This document shows, piece after piece, positions 7,704 through 15,808 of a stretch of DNA of 47,002 bases (within the stretch, counting starts at the first letter, position 1; every line of letters starts with the position of its first letter). A model generated the notes under the pieces. It ran no database searches. It had not been told where the DNA came from and saw nothing but the letters and a program-made list of their open reading frames with translations. The DNA is from Bacteroidales bacterium. Its GTDB lineage: Bacteria; Bacteroidota; Bacteroidia; Bacteroidales; UBA4181. Both the position numbers and the translations under genes were made by a program. The stretch lies in contig JAFWVY010000031.1 in the NCBI GenBank assembly GCA_017523725.1, forward strand, positions 1-47,002. Reading direction: 5' to 3'.

Positions 7704-8198
7704 CTACAGAATCCTGAGCGCAATCCTTGCACAGGCCTCTGCATCAGCCAGCGCATGATGATGACGGACCAGGTCGCAGCCACACGCCGCAGCCACGGTC
7801 TGAAGCTGATGGTTGGGCAGGCTGCAGCCGAAATACCGGCGGGAAGCCGATAGCGTATCGTAGAATGCATAATCCGGATAGTCCATCCCGTACACCCTGA
7901 AGACCGCCTTCAGGCAGCCCTCGTCGAACCGGCTGTTGTGCGCCACCAGCGGAAGGCCCTCGATCATGGGCGCAATCTTCTCCCACACCCTGGGAAAGAC
8001 CGGCGCATCCTCGGTATCCTCCGGGCGAAGCCCGTGCACCCTCTGGCAAAACCACCGGTAATACCCGGGTTCCGGATGAATCAGCGAATAAAAGGAATCC
8101 ACGACCTCCCCGCCGCGTACAATCATCACGCCCACGCTGCACACACTGCAGGGGTGCTCGTTGGCGGTCTCGAAATCTATCGCTGCGAAGTCGGTCAT
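7704..8198 (-). CDS. DnaQ-like 3'-5' exonuclease (DEDDh)
   Basis: A 164-residue stand-alone exonuclease domain. The DEDDh residues are all visible: Asp8 and Glu10 in FAAIDFETAN, Asp in VAHNSRFDEG, and the late His and Asp in HHALADAEACARIAL. It has no polymerase-clamp or helicase domain. Relatives trim 3' ends of DNA or RNA or act as proofreading subunits; which one applies here cannot be read. It stands between the sigma operon (124 bases downstream of it) and the DUF234 ATPase gene. Confidence 0.88.
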   Translation of the reverse strand: MTDFAAIDFETANEHPCSVCSVGVMIVRGGEVVDSFYSLIHPEPGYYRWFCQRVHGLRPEDTEDAPVFPRVWEKIAPMIEGLPLVAHNSRFDEGCLKAVFRVYGMDYPDYAFYDTLSASRRYFGCSLPNHQLQTVAAACGCDLVRHHHALADAEACARIALRIL

Positions 8199-8267
8199 GG
8201 ATTTGCTCTAATTCCTTTTTGTCGTCACAATCCTGCTACACTGTTTCTCTCTCTTCACCCTCCCCTG

Positions 8268-9617
8268 CTACATATCCTCAAGAGATAAGCACTTCCGCGC
8301 AATCGTCTTCCGCCGGGCGTTCTTTTCCTTGGCTTCAAAGTGATTGATCTTTTCCTGGAGCAGTTGTTCGCTGAACTTGCCGGGATTGCGCTTTACCTCT
8401 ATGACATCAAGGATATTCCCCTTCAGACGCAGGGCGACAATATCCAGTTCGCACTGCTGATGGTTGCCTTTACTGTCGGTATATCCTTTCGGATCCCACC
8501 AACCTCCGATGTCAAGGTATTCCATACTCTCCACGAGCTTGCTCTTGAAATACCTTTCGAGGACACTACCTGAATAGGCTTCATAGTCCTCTTCCATAAT
8601 TTTCTTAAGCACAGGATATTGGCCAATCTCAATGAGGCGTTGGTTCTTCTCGATATAACGGAACCAGAATCTCAGGAAGATGTCACTTATTTCGTAACGG
8701 ACGCTCTGTGTCTTTGGTTTCGCCCAGACAGGACGGACCTTGCGGACCAGCTCATAGGTTTCCTCCAGTTTCTGCAAATGTCCGCCCAGACTCTTGCCGC
8801 CGAGATAATCTTCGATATCCGCCTGTGTGTTGTATCCCATGGATATGGCTTGCAAAATGGAGAAGTAAGTGGCATACTTCTTCCCGAATTCCTGAACTAG
8901 CAACTTTTTTCCTTCCTCAATAAGAGGCGAATCGGCTCTGCAGATCTGGTTAATCATTTTCCTGCCGGTGGTGGCCTTCAAGTCCACCAGCAGCTCAACA
9001 TACTTGGGAATACCGCCCGTGTACGTGTATAAAGCCAAGAGGTCGTCATTGGTGTATCCAGGCGCATTGTCCTCCATGATCTGTTTCAGAATGCCGGTAG
9101 GAAAGGCCTGCAACTTGATGGTGGCATCCTGCCTTCCATAGAGCGGCTCTTTCCGGTGTTTGAAAATTTTTTCCATCAGCGAAAACACCGAGCCGCTTAC
9201 AACCATATTCACATGACTTTCCTTCTGGTACTGATCCCACCAGTTCTGGATATCGCCATAGACTGCCCGGTTTACTTCCAGGAAATTCTGGAACTCATCA
9301 AATACCAGCGTGTTTTTATGCCTTTTCCCCTCTTCCATAAAGAAGCGGAAGACGTCGCGAAATACGTTCATCGATGGTACGAACACGCCGGTCTTTGCCT
9401 GAAACTCCTCGCAGAATTCTTTACAGAGAACTGCTTCCGATTTTTTCCCGACAAAAAGATAGACGTATGACTCATCCTTGAATGCTTCTTTGATAAGGGT
9501 GGTTTTCCCGATACGGCGGCGTCCGGCAACCACAGTCAGACGAGAATACGATTCGTAGGACAATGTCCTCATCTGCTGCAGTGTTGCTAACTGTTCTTCT
9601 TTGTTGTAGAATTTCAT
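8268..9617 (-). CDS. ATPase_2/DUF234 family ATPase
   Basis: A 449-residue protein. Walker A is VVAGRRRIGKTTLI (about residues 29-42), Walker B is TLVFDEFQNF, and VVSGSVFSLM looks like sensor 1. A winged-helix region follows (QADIEDYLGGKSLGGHLQKL). The C-terminal DUF234 domain ends in a PD-(D/E)xK-like motif, ELDIVALRLKGNILDVIEVK. It belongs to the archaeal/Bacteroidetes ATPase_2 group, related to the DUF4143 ATPases at 5065 and 9716, but is not a recent copy of them. A 37-bp repeat copy lies 7 bases upstream of its start, where the core promoter should be. Base composition looks more AT-rich than the flanking metabolic genes. Confidence 0.88.
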   Translation of the reverse strand: MKFYNKEEQLATLQQMRTLSYESYSRLTVVAGRRRIGKTTLIKEAFKDESYVYLFVGKKSEAVLCKEFCEEFQAKTGVFVPSMNVFRDVFRFFMEEGKRHKNTLVFDEFQNFLEVNRAVYGDIQNWWDQYQKESHVNMVVSGSVFSLMEKIFKHRKEPLYGRQDATIKLQAFPTGILKQIMEDNAPGYTNDDLLALYTYTGGIPKYVELLVDLKATTGRKMINQICRADSPLIEEGKKLLVQEFGKKYATYFSILQAISMGYNTQADIEDYLGGKSLGGHLQKLEETYELVRKVRPVWAKPKTQSVRYEISDIFLRFWFRYIEKNQRLIEIGQYPVLKKIMEEDYEAYSGSVLERYFKSKLVESMEYLDIGGWWDPKGYTDSKGNHQQCELDIVALRLKGNILDVIEVKRNPGKFSEQLLQEKINHFEAKEKNARRKTIARKCLSLEDM

Positions 9618-9623
9618 AACTAT

Positions 9624-9660
9624 GCAAATTTCACAGCCGTAAAAATCACAGCCGTTGCAA
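9624..9660. repeat. 37-bp repeat, copy 1, upstream of DUF234 ATPase
   Basis: It begins GCAAATTTCACAGCCGT and contains CACAGCCGT twice (9632-9640 and 9647-9655), 15 bases apart. It agrees with the copy at 11071-11107 at 33 of 37 positions. On the minus strand its right end gives GAAATTTG, one mismatch to TAnnTTTG, 9 bases before the ATPase start, so it may be the ATPase promoter with tandem operators. Confidence 0.8.
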
Positions 9661-9715
9661 TGTTAGTAACAATTCGGAATTTGAGGAAAAGGACGACAAA
9701 GGAGCTTGGGAATAG

Positions 9716-10921
9716 CTACAGTCCGTTCAGGAGGAACTCCCTCAGGCTGATGTGCTGGATTCCTTCATCGTCGCTGCGCGTGACAAGGGGGGTCATGGAA
9801 ATAACATATTTGGGATAATTGTCGTCAATTCTCTTGAGGGCACCGAATTCTCGCTGGCGCGTCTCGTCGTTTCCAATGATATACGAGGCTTGGATGTATA
9901 CACGTTTTTTGTCTTTGACGCAGACGAAATCCACCTCTCCGGAGATCAATTGTCCCACATTCACTTTGTATCCATCGTGAATGAGCTGGTGATAGATGAT
10001 GTTCTCGATGACTTTCTCAATGTCTTTGTCCCGATTGGTTTCCACGCAGGAATTGCGGATGCCGGCATCTTCGAAGTAGAACTTGTCATTGGATTGCAGG
10101 AGTCTCTTTCCGCGGATATCGAAACGGGACACCTTGGTGACGATGTATGCGTCGCAGAGGTATTTCATGTATTTCAGGACCAATTCTATGGAAACGGAGC
10201 TTTTCTGCCCTTTCATATAATGGGAAATGCTGGTGGCCGAAACCGGCTTCCCGGTACTGTCGGCAAGGAAACGGACAAGGTTATACAGGAACGGGACATT
10301 CCTGATTTTATGCTTGAGGATTATGTCCTTCACGAGGGCCGTGTTCAGCACATCCTGGGCGTATGAGCATACCTCGTTTTCATCGTGGATGTCATACCTG
10401 ACAAGCCCGGGAAGACCTCCTGTATTGACATAAAGAGACAGCGCATCCTCGCCCTCGGACAGATTATGGAAGCGAATGAAATCCTTGTACGTCAGGGCTT
10501 GAATGTAAACCTCATGATATCTGGCGCCAAGTAGCGTGGACAAGTCGCTCGAAAGCGTTTCCGCGTTGCTGCCGGTGAGGACAAGGTTTGTGTCCGCTTC
10601 CGTTCTCCAATGCCTTACGCTCTTTTCAAAGTCCTTGATTTCCTGGACTTCATCAACCAGAATGTAGTTCTGTCTGTCGGGAGCGTAACGTTCTTCCACA
10701 TACTTGTTCAAGTCCTTGTACGAAACAATAGCGTCCCACTCCTTTTTCTCCTTATTGATATAAATGACGTTATTCCCTTCAGAAGCCGAAAGCAGATCTC
10801 TCAGGGACATCAAGACAAAACTCTTTCCCACACGCCGCTGGCCCGTGAGGACTATGATGGTCTCTTTTCCGAAGTAATGCTGTACCTGCGCAAGGTACTC
10901 AGGTCTTTGTAATATATCCAT
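9716..10921 (-). CDS. AAA_14/DUF4143 family ATPase
   Basis: A 401-residue protein. Walker A is LTGQRRVGKSFVL (about residues 25-37), Walker B YILVDEVQEI, followed by LVLTGSNAETL. The central part resembles the winged-helix region of DUF4143 proteins. The C-terminus has EVDFVCVKDKKRVYIQASY, a PD-(D/E)xK-like layout in which the usual Glu-x-Lys is Gln-Ala-Ser, so nuclease activity is doubtful. It is the third P-loop ATPase of this type within 6 kb. A promoter candidate at 10926-10957 would give a nearly leaderless mRNA. Confidence 0.88.
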   Translation of the reverse strand: MDILQRPEYLAQVQHYFGKETIIVLTGQRRVGKSFVLMSLRDLLSASEGNNVIYINKEKKEWDAIVSYKDLNKYVEERYAPDRQNYILVDEVQEIKDFEKSVRHWRTEADTNLVLTGSNAETLSSDLSTLLGARYHEVYIQALTYKDFIRFHNLSEGEDALSLYVNTGGLPGLVRYDIHDENEVCSYAQDVLNTALVKDIILKHKIRNVPFLYNLVRFLADSTGKPVSATSISHYMKGQKSSVSIELVLKYMKYLCDAYIVTKVSRFDIRGKRLLQSNDKFYFEDAGIRNSCVETNRDKDIEKVIENIIYHQLIHDGYKVNVGQLISGEVDFVCVKDKKRVYIQASYIIGNDETRQREFGALKRIDDNYPKYVISMTPLVTRSDDEGIQHISLREFLLNGL

Positions 10922-10925
10922 GGTG

Positions 10926-10957
10926 CAAATCTAGAGAAATTCTTTCATATAACCAAG
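10926..10957 (-). promoter_or_regulatory. Promoter candidate giving a near-leaderless ATPase mRNA
   Basis: On the minus strand CTTG (10957-10954), a 20-base spacer, then TAGATTTG (10933-10926), an exact TAnnTTTG. The ATPase ATG is at 10921, only 4 bases further, so transcription would begin at or beside the start codon. Confidence 0.5.
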
Positions 10958-10970
10958 GATTTTTATAAAA

Positions 10971-11008
10971 TCGTTAATTTACTAAGATATAACTGATGAA
11001 ATTAACGA
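10971..11008. repeat. 10-bp perfect inverted repeat upstream of ATPase promoter
   Basis: TCGTTAATTT (10971-10980) and AAATTAACGA (10999-11008) are perfect reverse complements with an 18-base spacer. It lies just upstream of the -33 element of the ATPase gene, so an operator is the simplest reading. Confidence 0.6.
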
Positions 11009-11070
11009 CAGCATTGATCCTGCCACTCTTTGAAATCTTCGTGCCTTAATCTTGAAGAAAGGACGCTGCC

Positions 11071-11107
11071 GCAAATTTCACAGCTGTAAAATTTACAGCC
11101 GTTGAAA
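11071..11107. repeat. 37-bp repeat, copy 2
   Basis: It begins GCAAATTTCACAGCTGT and has the same internal plan as copy 1: CACAGCTGT (11079-11087) and TACAGCCGT (11094-11102), 15 bases apart. It lies downstream of the macrodomain-like gene and about 150 bases upstream of the ATPase gene at 9716-10921, in the same orientation relative to the ATPase as copy 1. Confidence 0.8.
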
Positions 11108-11124
11108 AACGGAATCTGCAAACG

Positions 11125-11532
11125 CTACTTCACAAAACTCTCCGGCAGGCAGATGTTCCCGACGCCGGCTGCATCGGCAAAGAGCGGGGCGATTTCCTCG
11201 TCGCGGAATCCGGCAATGCCGCAACCGATACGCGTGACGTAGAAAAACAGTTCCGGATGTGCCTTGGCAAAGGCGATGAAATCGTCCACATAGGGTTTGA
11301 TGGTCTCTACACCGCCCTGCATGGTGGGAATGGCATAGCTCTGTCCCTGCAGGCCGACACCACTGCCCATCACGGCACCAAAACGAAGGAACGCCATATG
11401 AGCAGCTCCTCCGCCGTGCATGCCGGCCAAGTTGCTTCCGAAGACGAATACCTCATCTGGCTGCATTTCCGTGATATGCGCTGGCGTGAACACCGGCCGG
11501 GGCTTTCCGTTGTAAATTCTCGTTGATTCCAT
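11125..11532 (-). CDS. Macrodomain-like small protein
   Basis: A 135-residue protein with the pattern VFVFGSNLAGMHGGGAAHMA near residues 28-47 and YVTRIGCGIAGFRDEEIAPL near 97-116. These resemble the two ligand loops of macrodomains (an Asn plus glycine-rich loop, then a G-x-G-I-x-G-F loop). Proteins of this type are seen in phages and bacteria and are mostly annotated as hypothetical (A1S_2505-like). ADP-ribose binding or de-ADP-ribosylation is inferred, not shown. It lies 30 bases behind the AlkZ-like glycosylase gene and probably shares its transcript, which would fit a role in nucleic-acid damage. Confidence 0.6.
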   Translation of the reverse strand: MESTRIYNGKPRPVFTPAHITEMQPDEVFVFGSNLAGMHGGGAAHMAFLRFGAVMGSGVGLQGQSYAIPTMQGGVETIKPYVDDFIAFAKAHPELFFYVTRIGCGIAGFRDEEIAPLFADAAGVGNICLPESFVK

Positions 11533-11562
11533 GGTTTTTACGTCAATTATTGTGATGGACCG

Positions 11563-12615
11563 CTATCGCGACAGGTATTTTCTGTATCGTTCTGTTTCTT
11601 CCCGAAGGCTCTCCGGGTCAAGGTCGATGTCCTCACGGAAAAGGTTGGTGGCGACGGTATCCCCGGTCGCTGACCAGTTGCCCGCGACCTGACCGTCGCA
11701 GAGAATGACAGGCCAAAAGAGACCGCTGCGGTTGTGGGCATGGTGGGTATGTTCCTGCGGCAGGACGATGTCCCGGCTCTTGTAGCTGATAAGGTACTCG
11801 TCGTAAGGCGACAGAAGGATGCAGCGGCCCGTCCGGAAGCCACGGATTCTGCCGTCGTCCGTGAGGTAGAACGTGCGCCCATGCCATTTTTCGGTGTGAA
11901 GCCAGTCGCCCCAAAGCGCGATGCCCCGCTTGCAGTCGCTCATATTGAGGCCGCTCCACCAAGCGAAATCTTCAAGCGTGGCTGGCTGACTATGCCGGAA
12001 ATACATGCGCGTGAGCAGCATCAGGGCCTCGTCCCGGTCCATCTGTCCGGGTTGGGGCAATTTATCGGCAGAAAGCGCGTAGGTGGCCTTCTGCGCATGA
12101 AGGTCGCCGCTGCAAAGGACGCCGGCCATTTCAGCCATGCGGAGGTGATAACTCAGCCGGTGGTCGTCCATCCGGATGTCACGTTCCGCCAGACCGCCGA
12201 CGATGTCCTCCTTGGTGGCACTCCGTTTGTCAGCCACAATCCGGCACAACACATCCCGGATACGGAAGAGTTCCTCATCCGGGATGCTGATCCTGTTACT
12301 GGCCATCCATCCTTTGGTCACAGCAATGGCTTTGGAACTGCATAACCTGATAAAAGGCCAGTAATCCTCCGCCGTCACCAACTGCCAGGTGCCCCGCATC
12401 AGATGGAAACGGACAATGTCTCCACGGTCGAACGCCGTTTTGAAGGCCTTGAACGATGGCGTCCTAGTCCGCATCGCCACTGCCCAGCGCAATCCTTTCT
12501 GGTCCTGCGCCTGCATGGCACCCATCCAGCTCACCACTTCCTTCGGGGTGGCGAACTGCGGGCAGATGAGTTGCTGACTCAGCAGACGTTGGGAAATAGG
12601 ATTCATGTTACGCAA
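11563..12615 (-). CDS. AlkZ-like DNA glycosylase (HTH_42 family)
   Basis: A 350-residue protein of the winged-helix HTH_42 (PF06224) family. The catalytic Q-x-Q motif of the AlkZ group is present as MQAQDQ (Gln35 and Gln37), rather than the Q-x-D of the YcaQ group. RFHLMRGTWQLVTAEDYWPF is the conserved second motif, and the C-terminal DNA-contact region includes FWPVILCDGQVAGNW. Known members unhook interstrand crosslinks or remove bulky alkylated bases. The start could also be Met4 (12606). A promoter candidate with a palindrome over the -7 box lies just upstream. Confidence 0.85.
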   Translation of the reverse strand: MRNMNPISQRLLSQQLICPQFATPKEVVSWMGAMQAQDQKGLRWAVAMRTRTPSFKAFKTAFDRGDIVRFHLMRGTWQLVTAEDYWPFIRLCSSKAIAVTKGWMASNRISIPDEELFRIRDVLCRIVADKRSATKEDIVGGLAERDIRMDDHRLSYHLRMAEMAGVLCSGDLHAQKATYALSADKLPQPGQMDRDEALMLLTRMYFRHSQPATLEDFAWWSGLNMSDCKRGIALWGDWLHTEKWHGRTFYLTDDGRIRGFRTGRCILLSPYDEYLISYKSRDIVLPQEHTHHAHNRSGLFWPVILCDGQVAGNWSATGDTVATNLFREDIDLDPESLREETERYRKYLSR

Positions 12616-12620
12616 TGAAC

Positions 12621-12655
12621 TGAGTAAAATTACTCAACAGACTGAGAAATTCAAA
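12621..12655 (-). promoter_or_regulatory. AlkZ-like gene promoter with palindromic operator
   Basis: On the minus strand TTTG (12655-12652), a 19-base spacer, then TAATTTTA (12632-12625), one mismatch to TAnnTTTG. The -7 box lies inside a palindrome, TGAGTAA (12621-12627) and TTACTCA (12630-12636). A repressor bound there would block the promoter. Confidence 0.5.
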
Positions 12656-12665
12656 ATACGCCGCG

Positions 12666-12702
12666 AAAAAAGAGGGTGACTGAGACTTTTTAGCCACCCT
12701 CT
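12666..12702 (-). terminator. Intrinsic terminator after the TonB receptor operon
   Basis: On the minus strand AGAGGGTG (12702-12695 in reverse complement sense) pairs with CACCCTCT (12678-12671), followed by a run of T residues at 12671-12666. It is 53 bases past the receptor stop. Confidence 0.8.
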
Positions 12703-12755
12703 CATTTAGGCTCTGCACCGGTTTGCAGCAATGCGGAAACTACATCAAGCTGGCA

Positions 12756-14762
12756 TTACCATGGAATCAGAAGTTTGAAAGTCACGTTCCGTCCCATGTT
12801 GCCTATATCGATGTATTTCAACCGGCTCAAATGGGGCATGCAGGTTTCATCGGTCAGGTTGGAACCGATGAGATACAGCGAGAAGCGTTTTTTCCCGCCG
12901 ATTATGACATCCGTTCCGGCCGATGCGCCCAGCAGACGGTACGACGGCGTGGCCGTCTCCGTGCCGCCTGCTGCATAAAAATGATTCTGTTCCAGATTCC
13001 AGTCCAGGTTGAGCGACACGAAGGCATTGTTGAACAACCGGCCGTCGTGGGTAATCTCCCATTTGACCTCCGAGAACAGACGCGGAGGCGGAATAAGCGG
13101 CAGGTCATCACCGCCCTTTTCGCGGGCATAGACACAGGAAAAGGCACTGCTCAGGTGCAAAGCATGAACGGGATGCACATCGATGCCTAATTCTCCGCCA
13201 CGCAGACGGGCCAGACCGCTCCGGAACGCATACACCGGCCTTCCCTCGTCCGAGAGGTCTCCGTTACGGGCCGCGAATATGTAGTGGTCTATCCGGCTCA
13301 CAAACAGCGAGGCTTGTATGGCGACATATCTGGACGTGAAATCCACGCCAAGGTCGCCCTGCAGGCTGTATTCGGGTTTCAGGTCCCTGTTCCCCAGCTC
13401 AAAACGGAAGGTGCCTTCATGCTCGCCGTTGGACCCCAGCTCAGCCAGGTTGGGCGCACGGAATCCACGGGCGACATTGGCTCTGACCGTAAGATGTTCT
13501 CCCAGCGGGCAGACTGCACCCAGGCTGGCGCTGACACCCGGAAAACGCCGGCTGAATTCGTCAAAGCGGCCTTCCAGGGCTTTGCTGTGAAGCCAGCGCA
13601 CATCGGTCCGGAGTCCGCCCGACATGGTCAATGGTCCGAACGATTTGGTTGCCGTGGCAAAGAGTCCCGCATCGAAAAGCCGATAGGCCGGAATCAGGTA
13701 TTCCTCTCCCAGATTCTCGCTTTCCTGGGACATGCCTGCCAGGCCGAAAGCTGTCTTCCAGCCGCGTCCGAGGGTGCTTTGGTAGCGGAAATCATAATTG
13801 AACGTGTTCAACCGGAAATCCAGCCCCGCTTCACCGGCATCTTCTTCGTACTCCTGGCGGCGGTTCCGCTGCCATCCGAGAATCGCTTTAAGATTTCCCG
13901 ATCCAAGACGGAAGGTATTGTCCGACACAATCTTATAATGTCTGACTTGCTGAAACGGGAGCTCTGGCGAATAACCAAAGTTATCGCCCTCCCCTTCAAT
14001 CATGCCAGGTGTCAGGTGATAATAGCCGAAGCGAAGCCGGGAATAACCCCAGGAGCCGTTTCTGCCCAGCATACCGGACGCCGCCCGCTCCCGGTAGCCG
14101 GAGTTGGCCACCTTTCCGTTCAAGGCATTCTCATAGGCATGGGCCTTTTTGTCTGAGAAACGGCCGTTCCAAAGCCAGCCCTTCAGATTGCCACCAGCAT
14201 CCAGAGAATAAGCTTTCAGACCGTTATTGGTCTGATACTCTGATGAAATATTTCCGCTTACTTCGCCGGGTGCACGGACAGGCTCCGGGTGAAAAATGAC
14301 GATGCCCGCAAGGGCGTCGGAGCCATACATCAATGAGGCCGGGCCTTTGAGTATTTCAACGGAATGGATGGCGGAACCGTCGATTTCGATACCGTGCTCG
14401 TCACCCCATTGCTGACCCTCCTGGCGGATACCGTCACTGACGACAACCACGCGGTTGTAACCCATCCCGCGGATAACGGGCTTGGAAATGCCGCCTCCCG
14501 TAGTAATCTCGCTCACGCCCGGTTCCGCAGCGACTGTGCTGATGATGTTACCGCCCGTCCTTGCGGCCAGGTCGGTGGGACGGATGACCGAGACCGGCGC
14601 CGGCATCTCCTTCATTTTGGAGTCACCGGCAAGACCGGTAACAACTATTTCATTAAGTTCCAGGTGCTTATAAAAAACATCCGTGGAATCAAGGCGCATA
14701 TCCTGCGCAGTCGCTGCCATACATACGCATAGCAGCGACAATGTAAAAATTGTCTGTTTCAT
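12756..14762 (-). CDS. TonB-dependent outer membrane receptor
   Basis: A 668-residue receptor with a signal peptide (cut near MAATAQ) and a TonB-box-like LNEIVVTG. The plug domain (about residues 45-160) contains KPVIRGMGYNRVVVVSDGIR and VEILKGPASLMYGSDALAG. A 22-strand barrel follows, ending in the aromatic terminus LLIPW. It lacks the carboxypeptidase-like and SusC-type N-terminal domains, so it is a classical metal or siderophore-type receptor. The QQWGDEHGIEID stretch resembles ZnuD-like receptors, but the substrate is unproved. It is the last gene behind the nitroreductase and His/Cys-rich peptide genes and ends at a strong terminator. Confidence 0.9.
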   Translation of the reverse strand: MKQTIFTLSLLCVCMAATAQDMRLDSTDVFYKHLELNEIVVTGLAGDSKMKEMPAPVSVIRPTDLAARTGGNIISTVAAEPGVSEITTGGGISKPVIRGMGYNRVVVVSDGIRQEGQQWGDEHGIEIDGSAIHSVEILKGPASLMYGSDALAGIVIFHPEPVRAPGEVSGNISSEYQTNNGLKAYSLDAGGNLKGWLWNGRFSDKKAHAYENALNGKVANSGYRERAASGMLGRNGSWGYSRLRFGYYHLTPGMIEGEGDNFGYSPELPFQQVRHYKIVSDNTFRLGSGNLKAILGWQRNRRQEYEEDAGEAGLDFRLNTFNYDFRYQSTLGRGWKTAFGLAGMSQESENLGEEYLIPAYRLFDAGLFATATKSFGPLTMSGGLRTDVRWLHSKALEGRFDEFSRRFPGVSASLGAVCPLGEHLTVRANVARGFRAPNLAELGSNGEHEGTFRFELGNRDLKPEYSLQGDLGVDFTSRYVAIQASLFVSRIDHYIFAARNGDLSDEGRPVYAFRSGLARLRGGELGIDVHPVHALHLSSAFSCVYAREKGGDDLPLIPPPRLFSEVKWEITHDGRLFNNAFVSLNLDWNLEQNHFYAAGGTETATPSYRLLGASAGTDVIIGGKKRFSLYLIGSNLTDETCMPHLSRLKYIDIGNMGRNVTFKLLIPW

Positions 14763-14795
14763 TCTGTTTAGTTAAGGGTTAATTAATTGAGTAAA

Positions 14796-15137
14796 CTAAA
14801 ACAAGAATGATACAGGCGGCGCTCTGGGTGAAGAATGACAGGTGAAACAAAGAATGGCATCCTCATCCAAACCGCCGGATATGGCGGATGGATGCGATGG
14901 GTGTATGTTTTCCGCCGTCTCTGTCGACGGGACATACTGACTGGCCAGAAGCTGGCAGATCTGGCACGCATCCGTTCCGGCATAGGCTGTCAGGTGCCCA
15001 TGGTGGGACAGATGCTGTGCACAGGCATCACATTGAATATCTTCCTGTGGCTCGTGATGATGAAAAGGCGCAAGGAATACCGTCGGTATAAATACCGATA
15101 GCAAAATAACAGCCGATATGCGCCGGTTCAGAAACAC
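14796..15137 (-). CDS. Exported His/Cys-rich small protein, GTG start
   Basis: A 113-residue protein starting with GTG at 15137; no ATG exists in this frame before the signal-like segment (RRISAVILLSVFIPTVFLA). The mature part begins with PFHHHEPQEDIQCDACAQHL, then has HHGH, DACQICQLL and a late CFTC pair. Such His and Cys clusters suggest metal binding at the periplasmic face. It lies between the nitroreductase gene (24 bases) and the TonB receptor gene (33 bases) and is in the same reading frame as the nitroreductase, separated by a stop. It may act as a metal chaperone for the receptor; this is inference from context. Confidence 0.65.
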   Translation of the reverse strand: MFLNRRISAVILLSVFIPTVFLAPFHHHEPQEDIQCDACAQHLSHHGHLTAYAGTDACQICQLLASQYVPSTETAENIHPSHPSAISGGLDEDAILCFTCHSSPRAPPVSFLF

Positions 15138-15161
15138 GCCGATAAGCTGACAGGACTCTGT

Positions 15162-15776
15162 TTAATAGAATTTTACCACCTCATCCAGCGGACGGTGCGA
15201 CGGAGTTCGGGGTTCCTGTGCCCGGTAGCCCAGGGCGATGACCGCCATGACGGCTTCGCTCTCGGGAATCGCAAAGAGCTGGCGGAGTTCATCGGCATTG
15301 CGCATGCCCATGATAAGCGTGTCGAAGCCCATGGCGCGCGCCTTGAGAACCAGATAGGCATTGGCCAGACCATTGTCGTAGGCGCCCCAGAGGTCGCCCG
15401 TCGCGTCCACCGGCGTTCCGCGGGAGAAACCGGACTTGGATTTCTCGAAAGAACATACAATCAGAACCGGCGCATTGGCGACGCGGTCTTTGTTGCCGCC
15501 GATGAGATCCAGCACCGCCTTGCGCTTTTCCTCTCCGATGGCGACATAATACTTGCTGGGCTGTACGTTGGCCCAGGAAGGAGCGTTCTGCGACGCCGCA
15601 AGCAGCTCCCGGACTTCGGCCTCCGAAATGGTTTTCCCGGCCTCATAGGCCCGGATGCTCCGTCTGGTGGCAAACACCTCGTCAAGCGTGGGAGACGAAG
15701 AAGAGGACGGCGAATCCGCACATCCGGTCATCAAGAGTGCCATAGCAAGGCAGATAAAAGAATAGATTCGTTTCAT
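15162..15776 (-). CDS. Nitroreductase-family lipoprotein
   Basis: About 204 residues from the ATG at 15776; another ATG lies four codons upstream. The signal peptide ends in LMTGC, so this flavin-fold enzyme should sit in the envelope as a lipoprotein, unusual for a family that is mostly cytoplasmic. A serine-rich linker follows the Cys. The nitroreductase core shows the FMN-contact stretch TRRSIRAYEAGKTISEAEV, NAPSWANVQPSKYYV, and GFDTLIMGMRNADELRQLF near the end. It heads the operon with the His/Cys-rich protein and the TonB receptor, under a near-consensus promoter. A reductive step on an imported ligand is one possible role. Confidence 0.85.
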   Translation of the reverse strand: MKRIYSFICLAMALLMTGCADSPSSSSSPTLDEVFATRRSIRAYEAGKTISEAEVRELLAASQNAPSWANVQPSKYYVAIGEEKRKAVLDLIGGNKDRVANAPVLIVCSFEKSKSGFSRGTPVDATGDLWGAYDNGLANAYLVLKARAMGFDTLIMGMRNADELRQLFAIPESEAVMAVIALGYRAQEPRTPSHRPLDEVVKFY

Positions 15777-15808
15777 TTTCTGAGACAAAGGATAAATTAA
15801 TTAATCTT

